Positions 1-8,517 of a DNA stretch of 13,310 nt are shown in pieces. The position numbers were made by a program, and so were the translations under genes. Every line of letters begins with the position of its first letter. Position 1 is the stretch's first letter. Origin of the DNA: Lachnospiraceae bacterium (GTDB lineage: Bacteria > Bacillota > Clostridia > Lachnospirales > Lachnospiraceae). The notes beneath the pieces were generated by a model. The model was not told the DNA's origin and ran no database searches. It saw only the letters and a program-made list of their open reading frames with translations. The stretch lies in the NCBI GenBank assembly GCA_017404585.1, contig JAFRCB010000126.1, forward strand, positions 1 to 13,310, given 5' to 3'.

Positions 1-19
1 CAAATTTCTATGAACCGGA

Positions 20-94
20 TCCGTGCGGTCTCAGCTTGGCTGCGTCCACACGGAGCGTTCATTTCAGTGAGGGATCGTAACCCGCCGCTGAGAT
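20..94. other. Two consecutive stem-loops in the gene-free left edge
   Basis: Positions 20-54 form a hairpin in which 20-25, 27-28, 30 and 32-35 pair with 49-54, 46-47, 44 and 39-42. It is broken only by single mismatches, and the loop is TTG at 36-38. Positions 61-94 form a second hairpin: 61-69 pairs with 86-94, with GU pairs on one strand, and GGG 71-73 pairs with CCC 81-83 across a 7-nt loop. No convincing ORF covers this stretch. Because the pairs are nearly palindromic, the strand cannot be decided. On the minus strand they lie downstream of the large terminator-like hairpin and could be the start of a leader for a gene beyond the window, a structured RNA, or a palindromic repeat. I do not recognise a known RNA family. 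Confidence 0.5.
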
Positions 95-189
95 AAAAAA
101 GACTGCCGCTCAGGACGCTGTCCGCACATACAGCAGCCATTTTCAGACAACGTCTGCTGTATGCGGGATCGCCCTGAAGCGACAGTCTT
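95..189 (-). terminator. Long hairpin plus T tract, probable terminator of the EF-G paralogue
   Basis: AAGACTG at 99-105 pairs with CAGTCTT at 183-189. The stem continues inward with small bulges through 107-110/178-181, 111-114/173-176, 122-125/163-166 and 128-136/154-162, leaving a loop of about 17 nt. On the minus strand the stem is directly followed by six T (plus-strand A at 95-100). It starts 68 nt after the EF-G paralogue stop codon. A stem this long (about 91 nt overall) is larger than an ordinary intrinsic terminator, so it may be a palindromic repeat that was co-opted as one. The pairing is read directly; the terminator function is inferred. Confidence 0.6.
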
Positions 190-257
190 ATATCATTTGT
201 AGTTTACTCGTCTGCTTTTACCGGAAAGCGGAACCCGGAAACCTCTGTTTAAAGGGA

Positions 258-2348
258 TCAGTCGTCGGACTCGTTCAGCTGATCAGCGCGATCCTTGATC
301 TCCTTCTCCTGAACATCGGCCGGAGCCTGCTCATATCTTGCGAACTCATAAGCGAACTCGCCCTGACCGCCGGTCATGGAGCGGAGAATCGTGCCGTAGC
401 CGTCCATTTCCTTCTCCGGAACGTCAGCCTCGATGATCGTGTTGCCCTTGTGATCCGGATTCATGCCGAGAACGCGGCCGCGGCGCTTGTTGAGATCGCC
501 CATGACGTCGCCGGTGAACTTATCGCGGACCTTGACTTTAAGGGAGACGATCGGCTCAAGAAGGACCGGGCCTGCCTTGAGGAAGCCATCCTTAAATGCC
601 TGGCGTGTAGCGGTCTTGAATGCCTGCTCGGAGGAGTCTACCGGATGATAGGAACCATCGTACAGAGTAGCCTTGACGCCGACGACCGGGTAAGCTGCCA
701 GCGGACCGGCATTAACGGACTCTACGAGACCCTTCTCAACTGCCGGGTAGTAGTTCTTCGGAACAGAACCGCCGACGACTTCAATGGCGAATTCATAAGC
801 CTTGGACTGATCGCCGCTCGGCTCGAAGCGCATCTTGACGTGACCATACTGGCCATGGCCGCCTGTCTGCTTCTTGTACTTGGAGTCGACGTCAGAATTC
901 TTGCGGATCGTCTCACGGAAAGCTACCTTCGGTGTGAGCAGCTCGACATCAACTTTGTAACGCTCTTTCAGCTTGCTCTTTACGACTTCGAGCTGCTGCT
1001 CGCCGATACCGTAAATGAGGGACTGATGATTTGCGGAATCATTCTTGATCCTGAAAGTATGATCTTCCTGATTGAGCTTTGCAAGGGAAGTAGCAATCTT
1101 ATCTTCCTCACCCTTCTTGACAGCTCTGTATCTCTTGCATGTGTACGGAACAGAGAGTTCTGTCGGAGCAAAGAGGATCGGATTAGCCTTGGAGGAAAGG
1201 GAGTCGCCTGTATTGACATCGCCGAGCTTGGCAAGAGCACCGATATCGCCGGCATGAAGCTCCGGAACTTCCTGACCCTTGTTGCCTCTCATGACATAGA
1301 GCTTGCCGATGCGGAGCTCGGTCTCCTTCTGGATATCATACATTGTATCGTCAGACTTAAGAACGCCGGACATGACCTTGATGAAGCTGTACTTACCGAT
1401 GAACGGGTCAGCAATGCTCTTCCAGACATACGCTGTCTTTTCCTTGCTGTCATCATAGTTTGCTTCGAAATCACTGTCATTCTTCTGAGCCTTGCCTGTA
1501 GCGGTGAGCTTGGACGGATCCGGGAAGAGCGCAACGATATTATTCATGAGGTTGGTGATGCCCTGAAGGTTCGTTGTGGAACCGAGGAATACAGGAACGA
1601 TGGAGGCATCGGCAACGCCTACGGAGATCGCTTCGTTGATCTCGTCTGCTGTGAACTCATCACCGCCGAAATATCTCTCCATGAACTCTTCTGATGTCTC
1701 AGCGACATTTTCCATGAGAGCTTCTCTGTACTCTTCCACCTGCTCTGCAGTCTCATCCGGCATCTCGATTGCCTGATGCTGATCTTTGCCCACGAACTTG
1801 AAAGCTTCCTGAGAGACGACGTCAGCAAATCCGCCGAACTTTCCGCCGATATGGACCGGAAGAGCCAGCGGGGAGATCTTGGCACCGTAGAGATCCTGAA
1901 GGCTTTCGATGAGTGCGCGGTAGGATACATCGCCGTTGTCCATGTTCGTTACGAAGAAGCAGCGCGGGAGGTTATTCTTCTCGCAGAGTTCCCATGCCTT
2001 CTCTGTACCGACCTGAACGCCGTCCTTGCCGGAAATAACGATGACTGCTGCATCAGCGACGCCGGCAGCCTCTTCAACTTCACCGACGAAATCAAAATAA
2101 CCCGGTGTGTCGAGGACGTTGATCTTTACTTTATTATATTCTACCGGAATGACTGTGCTGCTGATAGAGAACTTTCTCTTGATCTCTTCTTTGTCATAGT
2201 CACTGATGGTGTTACCGTCTGTAATATTACCCATACGGCTGGTAATACCTGTCAGGTGTGCCATCGCTTCCGCGACTGTTGTTTTGCCTGCTCCGCCGTG
2301 ACCAAGTAAGACGACATTGCGGATTTTGTCTGTTTTATAAACGTTCAT
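258..2348 (-). CDS. Elongation factor G-like translation GTPase, EF-G2/FusA2 type
   Basis: A 696-residue protein of full EF-G length. It has a GTPase domain (about 1-280), a beta-barrel domain II, domain III, domain IV with the YHPVDSSEQAF tip loop, and a C-terminal domain V. Canonical EF-G uses GTP to move tRNAs and mRNA through the ribosome in the cytoplasm. This copy belongs to the divergent paralogue group. Its P-loop is GHGGAGKTT (16-24), where canonical EF-G has an Asp (AHxDAGKTT). Switch I reads RKFSI (58-62) in place of RGITI. Switch II reads DTPGYFDF (80-87), so Tyr84 replaces the catalytic His. The G4 motif is TNMD (134-137) instead of NKMD. Mycobacterial FusA2-like and Thermus EF-G-2-like proteins share the DTPGY form, as I recall them. 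Start: ATG at 2348 behind GGGAGGT. It has its own promoter and is separate from the aroA operon. Its exact role is uncertain, and a second, canonical fusA is expected elsewhere in the genome. Confidence 0.9.
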   Translation of the reverse strand: MNVYKTDKIRNVVLLGHGGAGKTTVAEAMAHLTGITSRMGNITDGNTISDYDKEEIKRKFSISSTVIPVEYNKVKINVLDTPGYFDFVGEVEEAAGVADAAVIVISGKDGVQVGTEKAWELCEKNNLPRCFFVTNMDNGDVSYRALIESLQDLYGAKISPLALPVHIGGKFGGFADVVSQEAFKFVGKDQHQAIEMPDETAEQVEEYREALMENVAETSEEFMERYFGGDEFTADEINEAISVGVADASIVPVFLGSTTNLQGITNLMNNIVALFPDPSKLTATGKAQKNDSDFEANYDDSKEKTAYVWKSIADPFIGKYSFIKVMSGVLKSDDTMYDIQKETELRIGKLYVMRGNKGQEVPELHAGDIGALAKLGDVNTGDSLSSKANPILFAPTELSVPYTCKRYRAVKKGEEDKIATSLAKLNQEDHTFRIKNDSANHQSLIYGIGEQQLEVVKSKLKERYKVDVELLTPKVAFRETIRKNSDVDSKYKKQTGGHGQYGHVKMRFEPSGDQSKAYEFAIEVVGGSVPKNYYPAVEKGLVESVNAGPLAAYPVVGVKATLYDGSYHPVDSSEQAFKTATRQAFKDGFLKAGPVLLEPIVSLKVKVRDKFTGDVMGDLNKRRGRVLGMNPDHKGNTIIEADVPEKEMDGYGTILRSMTGGQGEFAYEFARYEQAPADVQEKEIKDRADQLNESDD

Positions 2349-2380
2349 GTTTACCTCCCAAAAAAACCGATTATGACAGT

Positions 2381-2409
2381 ATTCTACTAAAACTGAAACA
2401 ATTATTCAA
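2381..2409 (-). promoter_or_regulatory. Sigma-A-type promoter for the EF-G paralogue
   Basis: On the minus strand, TTGAAT (2409-2404) and TAGAAT (2386-2381) are separated by exactly 17 bp. Transcription would begin near 2374, giving a leader of about 26 nt that holds a run of T followed by the GGGAGGT ribosome binding site. This lies in the 100 bp between aroA and the EF-G paralogue. I see no terminator hairpin after aroA there, so readthrough from aroA is also possible. Confidence 0.65.
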
Positions 2410-2448
2410 GGTAAATATAGTAATAATAACAAGATTGAGACTGACAGC

Positions 2449-3801
2449 TTACACGACTCTCAGCGAATCGAGATCCGAGTAGAATCTCGGATAGGATATT
2501 TTAACGCAGTCCGCGTCTTTTATGATCATGGGAGTGTCTGATATAAGCCCGGCCACGGCGCATGCCATAGCCATCCGGTGGTCAAGATGCGGATCGATCT
2601 CCGCTCCCTGAAGAAGGCCAAGTCTGCCCGGACCGCGGACACGTTCTTTTTGTGAGGCCATACCGTAGATATCCATTCCGTCATCGGTCTCCTCTACTGT
2701 GACTCCCATAGCGCGGAGACTGTCGACGATCAGTCTCAGCCGGTCAGACTCCTTGACCCTCAGCTCTGAAGCATCGCGTATGCGGGTGATACCGCCGGCG
2801 CACGCTGCCATCACAGCGATCACAGGTAATTCGTCTATGAGCGCGGGGATAATGTCCCCGCCGATGCTGCATGCTTTGAGTTCCGACGAGCGGACAACAA
2901 GATCCGCGACCGGTTCGCGTCCTTCCATATGAACATTCTGGATGCGGACGTCTCCGCCCATTGCCCTGACTACGCGCAGAATGCCGTCCCTGGTCTCATT
3001 GATGCCGACACCGGTCAGCCTGATCTCAGATTTTGGAACAAGCAGTCCCGCAGCGATAAAGTAAGCTGCGGATGAAATGTCTCCGGGAACAGTGATATTC
3101 TGCCCGCGCAGGATCGTACCCGGATAGATGATAACTCCTTTTTCTCCGGTACGCGTGTCATTCTTCAGCTTCAGGTTGGCGCCGAAAGCACCAAGCATCA
3201 GTTCCGTGTGGTTTCTGGACAGACTCGGCTCATAGAAAAAAGTGGGATCCTCGGCGTACAGAGCCGCTAAAAGGACACAGGATTTTACCTGGGCGGATGC
3301 CACGTTGCTGTGGTACCTGATGGCATGAAGATCGCCCCCGGAGATTTTCAGCGGGAGGCAGTTGTCATCATTTGCGGAAATAATATGACAGCCCATCTCC
3401 GACAGAGGATCAATGATTCTTTTCATCGGACGCTTTCTGAGAGAGGCGTCACCCGTGATGAAGGAATCAAAAGGCTGTCCTGCGAGAATTCCTGCTATGA
3501 GACGGGTCGTCGTGCCGCTGTTCATGGCGTCGAGCATATCGGGGCTTTTCGTAAGACCGCGAAGACCCTTGCCGTATATCGCTACAACGCGCTCTCCGTC
3601 ACTGTCACGCAGTTCCTCGATCCGTATGCCCATCTTTCGAAAACACGCGATCGTAGCCTGACAATCGGCACTGTTCAAAAAGCCCCGCACGTATGTTGTT
3701 CCCTCTGCAATCGAGCCGAGCATGACGCTCCTGTGGGAAATGGATTTGTCGCCGGGCACTTTTACGGTTCCGCGAAGCGCTGCGGCTCGTTCAATGATCA
3801 T
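2449..3801 (-). CDS. aroA: 3-phosphoshikimate 1-carboxyvinyltransferase (EPSP synthase)
   Basis: The cytoplasmic enzyme that condenses shikimate-3-phosphate with phosphoenolpyruvate to EPSP, the sixth step of the shikimate pathway leading to chorismate. At 450 residues it is full length for the family. Visible motifs are GDKSISHR (17-24, including the substrate-binding Lys19), NSGTTTR (94-100), GDASLRKRPM (117-126), and the C-terminal-half segments DELP and ELRVKESDR, which carry conserved acidic and basic active-site residues. The NSGTT form is as in Bacillus and Staphylococcus-like enzymes, unlike the NAGTAMR of Escherichia coli. The glycine at residue 96 is retained. ATG at 3801 lies 6 bp after the tyrA stop. 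The ribosome binding site AAGGAG overlaps the last tyrA codons, so aroA is the last gene of the pheS operon and probably translationally coupled. Confidence 0.97.
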   Translation of the reverse strand: MIIERAAALRGTVKVPGDKSISHRSVMLGSIAEGTTYVRGFLNSADCQATIACFRKMGIRIEELRDSDGERVVAIYGKGLRGLTKSPDMLDAMNSGTTTRLIAGILAGQPFDSFITGDASLRKRPMKRIIDPLSEMGCHIISANDDNCLPLKISGGDLHAIRYHSNVASAQVKSCVLLAALYAEDPTFFYEPSLSRNHTELMLGAFGANLKLKNDTRTGEKGVIIYPGTILRGQNITVPGDISSAAYFIAAGLLVPKSEIRLTGVGINETRDGILRVVRAMGGDVRIQNVHMEGREPVADLVVRSSELKACSIGGDIIPALIDELPVIAVMAACAGGITRIRDASELRVKESDRLRLIVDSLRAMGVTVEETDDGMDIYGMASQKERVRGPGRLGLLQGAEIDPHLDHRMAMACAVAGLISDTPMIIKDADCVKISYPRFYSDLDSLRVV

Positions 3802-3807
3802 AGGCGA

Positions 3808-4905
3808 TTACTCCTTGTAGACATAATAGTTGCGGTCTTCCAGTACACGGACGCCCTTGTCCTTGGCATCCTTCTCATAAAAGACGATCCGAAGGACCCC
3901 CTGTTCATATTCCCGATTGTGAACAATACCGATGTTCTTGATGGAGATATTGTGCATAGCCAGCATGGTCGCGATCTGGGCAATGGCACCCGGCTCGTCC
4001 GCGATATCAACATAGATTCGGTGTTCTCCGGGCAGAGAACCTTTGGGTTCTGTATCGAAGCTGTCTCTGTAGTCCTTGCACTGGGTGAAGATATTGAGGA
4101 GCTCCTCTGCATTCTCATTTCTGATTGCAAGTCTGTAATCGATCAGTTTTGAGATGTAAGCGTCCATCATAGAGCAGATATTGTCCGGATTGTCCAGGCA
4201 GATTTCCTGCCACATCTGAGGAGATGATGAGGAGATCCGTGTGATATCCCTGAAACCGCCGGCGGCTATGAGCTTCATATAATGCTCAGGTCCGTCCTGA
4301 TCATGGACCAGATTGACAAGAGATGCGGATATCACGTGCGGCAGATGGCTGATAGCCGCGGTAACATGATCATGTTCTTCATAGGTCATGATGAGAGGAA
4401 GAGCCCCGGCTGAAGACATGAGTGAAGACATATCGCTGATCGTATGCACGTCAACGTCACCGGCAGGAGTCAGAATCTACCAGGCATTCTCGATAAGCCT
4501 GTCGGATGAATTGGCGTAACCTGTCTTCTCGGATCCGGCCATAGGATGACCTCCGATAAAGCAGTCGGTCAGCCCTTCTTCCTCCACGTACTTGTGGATC
4601 CCGGTCTTGACAGAGCCGACATCCGTGAGGATAGCGCCGTCTTTTTTTATATCCCGCAGCCTGTCCATGAAATCCAGCGCAGTGACGACCGGGACGCAGA
4701 GGAATATGAGGTCACACTCGCGAAAAGCTTCGAGCGATTCATCGCTTTTTATATCGACGATGCCGTCGCGGACTGCGTCGTTCAGAACTTCCTGATTTCT
4801 GTTATATCCGACAATTGTAATCTCCGGATGGACTCTCTTTATGGACTTTGCGACTGAGCCGCCGATAAGGCCGAGCCCTATGAATCCGATCGTGTTAAAT
4901 GTCAT
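3808..4905 (-). pseudogene. tyrA: Prephenate dehydrogenase interrupted by an in-frame TAG at codon 143
   Basis: TyrA oxidatively decarboxylates prephenate to 4-hydroxyphenylpyruvate using NAD(P), which commits it to tyrosine. Read through the stop, the gene is 365 codons. A Rossmann fold starts with GLGLIGGS (10-17), followed by the active-site segment GGHPMAGSEKTG with His120. A helical domain contains HDHVTAAISHLPH. A C-terminal ACT domain (about 295-365) usually senses tyrosine. Codon 143 is TAG (4477-4479), within ENAW-stop-ILTP; the family has two aromatic residues there (ENAYYILTP-like). One base change from TAC would explain it. The frame is unchanged and open to the TAA at 3808. The only nearby restart is GTG at 4449, with no visible ribosome binding site, and the restarted piece would lack the NAD-binding fold. 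ATG at 4905 has AAAGGA 9 nt upstream. It lies 33 bp after queA and 6 bp before aroA. A non-functional allele, a sequencing error or a suppressed amber codon are all possible. Confidence 0.9.
3811..3816 (-). promoter_or_regulatory. aroA ribosome binding site overlapping the tyrA end
   Basis: AAGGAG on the minus strand is made from the last two sense codons of tyrA (Lys-Glu) directly before its TAA. It sits 9 nt upstream of the aroA ATG. The position implies coupling of aroA initiation to ribosomes finishing tyrA. The internal amber codon in tyrA could therefore reduce aroA expression. Confidence 0.7.
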
Positions 4906-4938
4906 AGTATTTATTCCTTTGAAATTAGAGTTTCGGGA

Positions 4939-5997
4939 TCAGATGAGTATCATGGCGTCACCGAAACTGAAAAAACGGTATTTCTCCCTGACTGCCTCCT
5001 CATATGCAGCAAGTACATGTTCCCTTCCTGCAAATGCGGAAACAAGCATGACCAGTGTCGACTCCGGCAGATGGAAATTCGTAATGAGTCCCTGCATGAT
5101 CTTGAACTCATATCCCGGGTAGATAAAGATCTGGGTCCAGCCGCTCTTCGGCGTCAGGATCCATGATCCGTCGGCGGACTTTTCGGCAGCGGATTCGATC
5201 GTCCTGCAGCTGGTCGTCCCTACGCAGATCACTCTGTGACCGGATGCTCTGGTCTCATTGACAATTCCGGCTGTCTCCTCCGGTACAATATAATACTCAG
5301 AGTGCATGTGATGGTTATTCACATCGTCTACTTTGACAGGTCTGAATGTGCCGAGTCCGACATGCAGGGTCACATGCGCGATATTGATTCCTTTGTTCTT
5401 TATATCCGTCAGAAGTTCTTTAGTGAAATGCAGACCGGCAGTCGGTGCGGCTGCAGATCCGTCGTGCTCAGCATAGACCGTATTGTAACGGGTGCGATCC
5501 TCGAGTTTATGATGGATATAAGGCGGAAGCGGCATTTCACCCAGAGAATCCAGGACCTCCTCAAAGATTCCATCGAAATGGAATCGGATAAGGCGATTTC
5601 CTTCCTCCACAATGTCCGTGATCTCTCCGACCAGCGGACAATTTTCCGCTGTCCCGTCCGGACTGCCGAAGAGGATCCTCGTGCCCACCTTACATTTCTT
5701 CCCGGGCTTTACAAGGCACTCCCAGGTGTCGGCGGACTTTCTGATAAGGAGACGAATCTCGACTTTGCCGAGCGTTCCCTCTCTCACTCCGTACAGACGG
5801 GCCGGGATGACTTTTGTGTCGTTGATGACAAGGGTGTCGCCCGGCTCCAGGTAATTGATCACATTCTTGAACGTATCGTGGGTGACCTTTCCGGTCACCG
5901 GGTCAAGATGCATAAGTCTTGATGATGAACGATCTGCCAGAGGGTCCTGAGCAATCAGTTCCTCCGGCAGATCATAATAAAAGTCAGATGTTTTCAT
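4939..5997 (-). CDS. queA: S-adenosylmethionine:tRNA ribosyltransferase-isomerase
   Basis: QueA transfers and isomerises the ribosyl group of S-adenosylmethionine onto preQ1 at the wobble base (position 34) of tRNAs with GUN anticodons (Tyr, His, Asn, Asp), giving epoxyqueuosine. The 352-residue length is typical. It begins [16 protein letters not shown] and contains [46 protein letters not shown] and the C-terminal [18 protein letters not shown], all hallmark QueA segments. ATG at 5997 follows the pheT stop after only 2 bp and no good ribosome binding site lies at proper distance, so translation is probably coupled to pheT. Its place between pheT and tyrA links tRNA modification to aromatic amino acid use. 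No other queuosine gene is in the window. Confidence 0.97.
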   Translation of the reverse strand: MKTSDFYYDLPEELIAQDPLADRSSSRLMHLDPVTGKVTHDTFKNVINYLEPGDTLVINDTKVIPARLYGVREGTLGKVEIRLLIRKSADTWECLVKPGKKCKVGTRILFGSPDGTAENCPLVGEITDIVEEGNRLIRFHFDGIFEEVLDSLGEMPLPPYIHHKLEDRTRYNTVYAEHDGSAAAPTAGLHFTKELLTDIKNKGINIAHVTLHVGLGTFRPVKVDDVNNHHMHSEYYIVPEETAGIVNETRASGHRVICVGTTSCRTIESAAEKSADGSWILTPKSGWTQIFIYPGYEFKIMQGLITNFHLPESTLVMLVSAFAGREHVLAAYEEAVREKYRFFSFGDAMILI

Positions 5998-5999
5998 GT

Positions 6000-8420
6000 T
6001 TACTGTCTAAGTTTAGCCCCTATTTTGTCAAGACCGTTCAGGATCTTGTTCATGGCAGAGACGATTTCAGCCTCCTCCATAGTCTTATCCTTATGACGGA
6101 AGGTCAGGCTGTAGGCAACAGACTTGAATCCCGGAAGGATGCCCGGGCCTTCATAAATGTCGAACAGGTGATAGCTCTCGAGAAGCTTTCCGCCCCTCTG
6201 CTCAAGTATGGCTTCGATCTCGGCAGCTGTTACGCTGTGCGGAACGATCATGGAGATATCTCTCATAACGGCCGGATACTTCGCGATGCCGCTGAATTTT
6301 CTGTCGAAGGAAGCGAACGGATAAGCTGCGGGCATATCGATTACTGCGACATAAGCCCTGTCACCGATGCCGTATGTCTTGGCAACAAGCGGATGGACCT
6401 CGCCGATCTCACCGATGCGGACGCCGTCGTAGAAGATCTGAGCCTGGCGGCCGGGATGCAGGTAATTCTTCTTGACATCAGTCTTGTAGGCGGCCTTCTT
6501 ATCCATGCCCATCTTGGTAAGAAGCAGTTCGACGACACCCTTCAGATCAAAGAAATCGCCCTCGCCGTACATTGCAAATGTGAACTGCATCCTCTCGTCC
6601 GGCAGCTCCGTCAGCGGAAGTGCCTTCGGGAGGTAAATATTGCCCTGTTCATACAGTCTTACGGACTTGTTTCTGCGGTTATAATTGGTTGCAAGAGATG
6701 TCAGAATACCGTTCAGGGAAGTCGTTCTCATGACAGAGAAGTCCTCACCCAGCGGGTTTGCGATCTCAATAGCTTTGCGCAGGACATCGTCAGCGTCAAG
6801 ACGAAGCTTATCGAATACCTTCGGGGACTCGAATGAGTAGCAGTATGCCTGGTTGAATCCACAGTCTTCCGCTACATCGCGCGCCAGACCGAGTACTCTC
6901 TGGTCGAACTGAAGCTTGCCGGCTGTTGCGGCGCCCTGCGGAAGAGTTGTCGGAATCTTATCGTAGCCGGAGAATCTTGCGACTTCCTCAGCGAGATCGC
7001 ATGTGCGCAGAACATCCTGTCTCCATGTCGGGACAACTACGACATTTTTCTCGGCATCATACTTAAGATCGACAGCTTCGAAATATTTGATCATTTCTTC
7101 CGGTGCAAATGCTGTTCCCAGAAGCGCATTGATCTTCTCCGGTTCAAAGACGACTTCGCCCGGCTTTTTGACTTCGTCATAGACGTCGACATAACCGCCT
7201 ACGACCTCACCTGCTCCGAACTCTTCCATGAGCTCGCATGCGCGGTTGACAGCGAGGATCGTAGTATTCGGGTCAAGACCCTTGTCAAATTTCTGGGAGG
7301 CATCGGTCTGGAGACCGATTCTCTTGGATGACAGACGAATATTGGTGCCGTTGAAGTTGGCTGCCTCGAAGAGGACAGTTTTTACGTCGTCAGTAATCAT
7401 GGAGTTTTCGCCGCCCATGATACCACCGATACCGACAGGCTTCTCAGCGTCGTTGATCATGATGACGTCATGGTCGAGATGTCTGTCCTGGCCGTCGAGA
7501 GTTGTGAAGACGTCGCCGTCATTTGCACGCTTGACAATGATCTTGTGACCCGCGATCATATCGTAGTCATAGGAGTGCATCGGCTGGCCGTACTCTTCCA
7601 TGATATAGTTCGTGATATCGACGACGTTGTTGATCGGGCGAATGCCGTTCGAAGCGAGACACCTCTGCATCCACTTCGGGGAGGGACCGATCTTGACATT
7701 CTTTACGACTCGTGCTGTGAAACGGGGGCACAGATCCTTGTCGATGACTTCGACGTCGATATAATCTGAGGCCTTCTCGTCGTTGCCTGTCTCTTTGATC
7801 TCCGGCATGTGGAACTTAAGTCCGAATGTTCCTGCGGCTTCACGGGCGATGCCGATCACACTGTAGCAGTCAACACGGTTTGAAGTGATCTCATACTCGA
7901 TAACTGCGTCATGCAGGCCGAGAAGATCGATTGCGTCCGCACCGATTTCAGTGTCTTCGGGGAAGACATAGATGCCGTATTCCGGAGATTCCGGATACAT
8001 TTCGTGGGTGGAACCCAGCTCTTCGATAGAACAGATCATGCCGTAGGACTCCACTCCGCGGAGTTTGCCTGCCTTGATCTCTATACCGCCGGGAGTTTTG
8101 CTGCCGTCATGGCCGCCGGCAACGCGTCCGCCGACCAGAACAACAGGAACCTTCTGACCAGCAGCAACGTTCGGAGCGCCGCAGACGATCTGGAGCGGCT
8201 CATCCGCACCGACGTTGACTGTGCATACATGAAGATGATCCGAATTCGGATGGTCCTCGCAGGTGAGGATCTCTCCGACGACGATCTTGTCAAGATCCCT
8301 GTCGAGCTCCTCGTAATTTTCTACTTTCGTTCCGGACAGAGTCATCGCGTCCGCGTACTCTTTGGCTGTCACATTGAGATCCGGAACATATCTTTTGATC
8401 CATGAAAGTGATGTATTCAT
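6000..8420 (-). CDS. pheT: Phenylalanyl-tRNA synthetase beta subunit
   Basis: The large subunit of the cytoplasmic alpha2-beta2 enzyme that charges tRNA-Phe. At 806 residues it is full length. Order of parts: an N-terminal tRNA-binding OB fold (about 40-155, with [15 protein letters not shown]), the B3/B4 editing domain (about 200-390, including [13 protein letters not shown]), the B5 domain (about 395-475), the catalytic-like core (about 480-700, with [16 protein letters not shown]), and a C-terminal FDX-ACB anticodon-binding domain (about 714-806, with [13 protein letters not shown] and [10 protein letters not shown]). ATG at 8420 follows GAGG with a 6-nt spacing. The 97-bp gap after pheS is long for this operon; it contains one weak hairpin (8497-8512) and no ORF I can support. 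queA follows after 2 bp. Confidence 0.98.
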   Translation of the reverse strand: MNTSLSWIKRYVPDLNVTAKEYADAMTLSGTKVENYEELDRDLDKIVVGEILTCEDHPNSDHLHVCTVNVGADEPLQIVCGAPNVAAGQKVPVVLVGGRVAGGHDGSKTPGGIEIKAGKLRGVESYGMICSIEELGSTHEMYPESPEYGIYVFPEDTEIGADAIDLLGLHDAVIEYEITSNRVDCYSVIGIAREAAGTFGLKFHMPEIKETGNDEKASDYIDVEVIDKDLCPRFTARVVKNVKIGPSPKWMQRCLASNGIRPINNVVDITNYIMEEYGQPMHSYDYDMIAGHKIIVKRANDGDVFTTLDGQDRHLDHDVIMINDAEKPVGIGGIMGGENSMITDDVKTVLFEAANFNGTNIRLSSKRIGLQTDASQKFDKGLDPNTTILAVNRACELMEEFGAGEVVGGYVDVYDEVKKPGEVVFEPEKINALLGTAFAPEEMIKYFEAVDLKYDAEKNVVVVPTWRQDVLRTCDLAEEVARFSGYDKIPTTLPQGAATAGKLQFDQRVLGLARDVAEDCGFNQAYCYSFESPKVFDKLRLDADDVLRKAIEIANPLGEDFSVMRTTSLNGILTSLATNYNRRNKSVRLYEQGNIYLPKALPLTELPDERMQFTFAMYGEGDFFDLKGVVELLLTKMGMDKKAAYKTDVKKNYLHPGRQAQIFYDGVRIGEIGEVHPLVAKTYGIGDRAYVAVIDMPAAYPFASFDRKFSGIAKYPAVMRDISMIVPHSVTAAEIEAILEQRGGKLLESYHLFDIYEGPGILPGFKSVAYSLTFRHKDKTMEEAEIVSAMNKILNGLDKIGAKLRQ

Positions 8421-8517
8421 ATTAATCCTCGATTTCTTATTAGGCTTTTTTGCCGCTGTAATTTGACTTGCAGATGTCTTTTAGCTTGATTTTTATATCA
8501 GTCTGCTCTGATCCGAA

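Noticed and set aside
450..1694. Long plus-strand ORF of 414 codons antisense to the EF-G paralogue
   Set aside because: It mirrors a highly conserved coding sequence on the other strand and has no recognisable domains; a shadow of biased codon use.
3310..4152. Plus-strand ORF of 280 codons across the aroA-tyrA junction
   Set aside because: It crosses two conserved minus-strand genes and shows no family features; a shadow ORF.
3808..4449. Separate gene for the tyrA C-terminal part starting at GTG 4449
   Set aside because: It is in the same frame as the upstream part, has no visible ribosome binding site, and starts inside a conserved TyrA segment; better read as one interrupted gene.
8421..8517. 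Small gene or promoter in the pheS-pheT gap
   Set aside because: No start codon with a ribosome binding site or convincing promoter pair was found; only a weak 5-bp hairpin is present.
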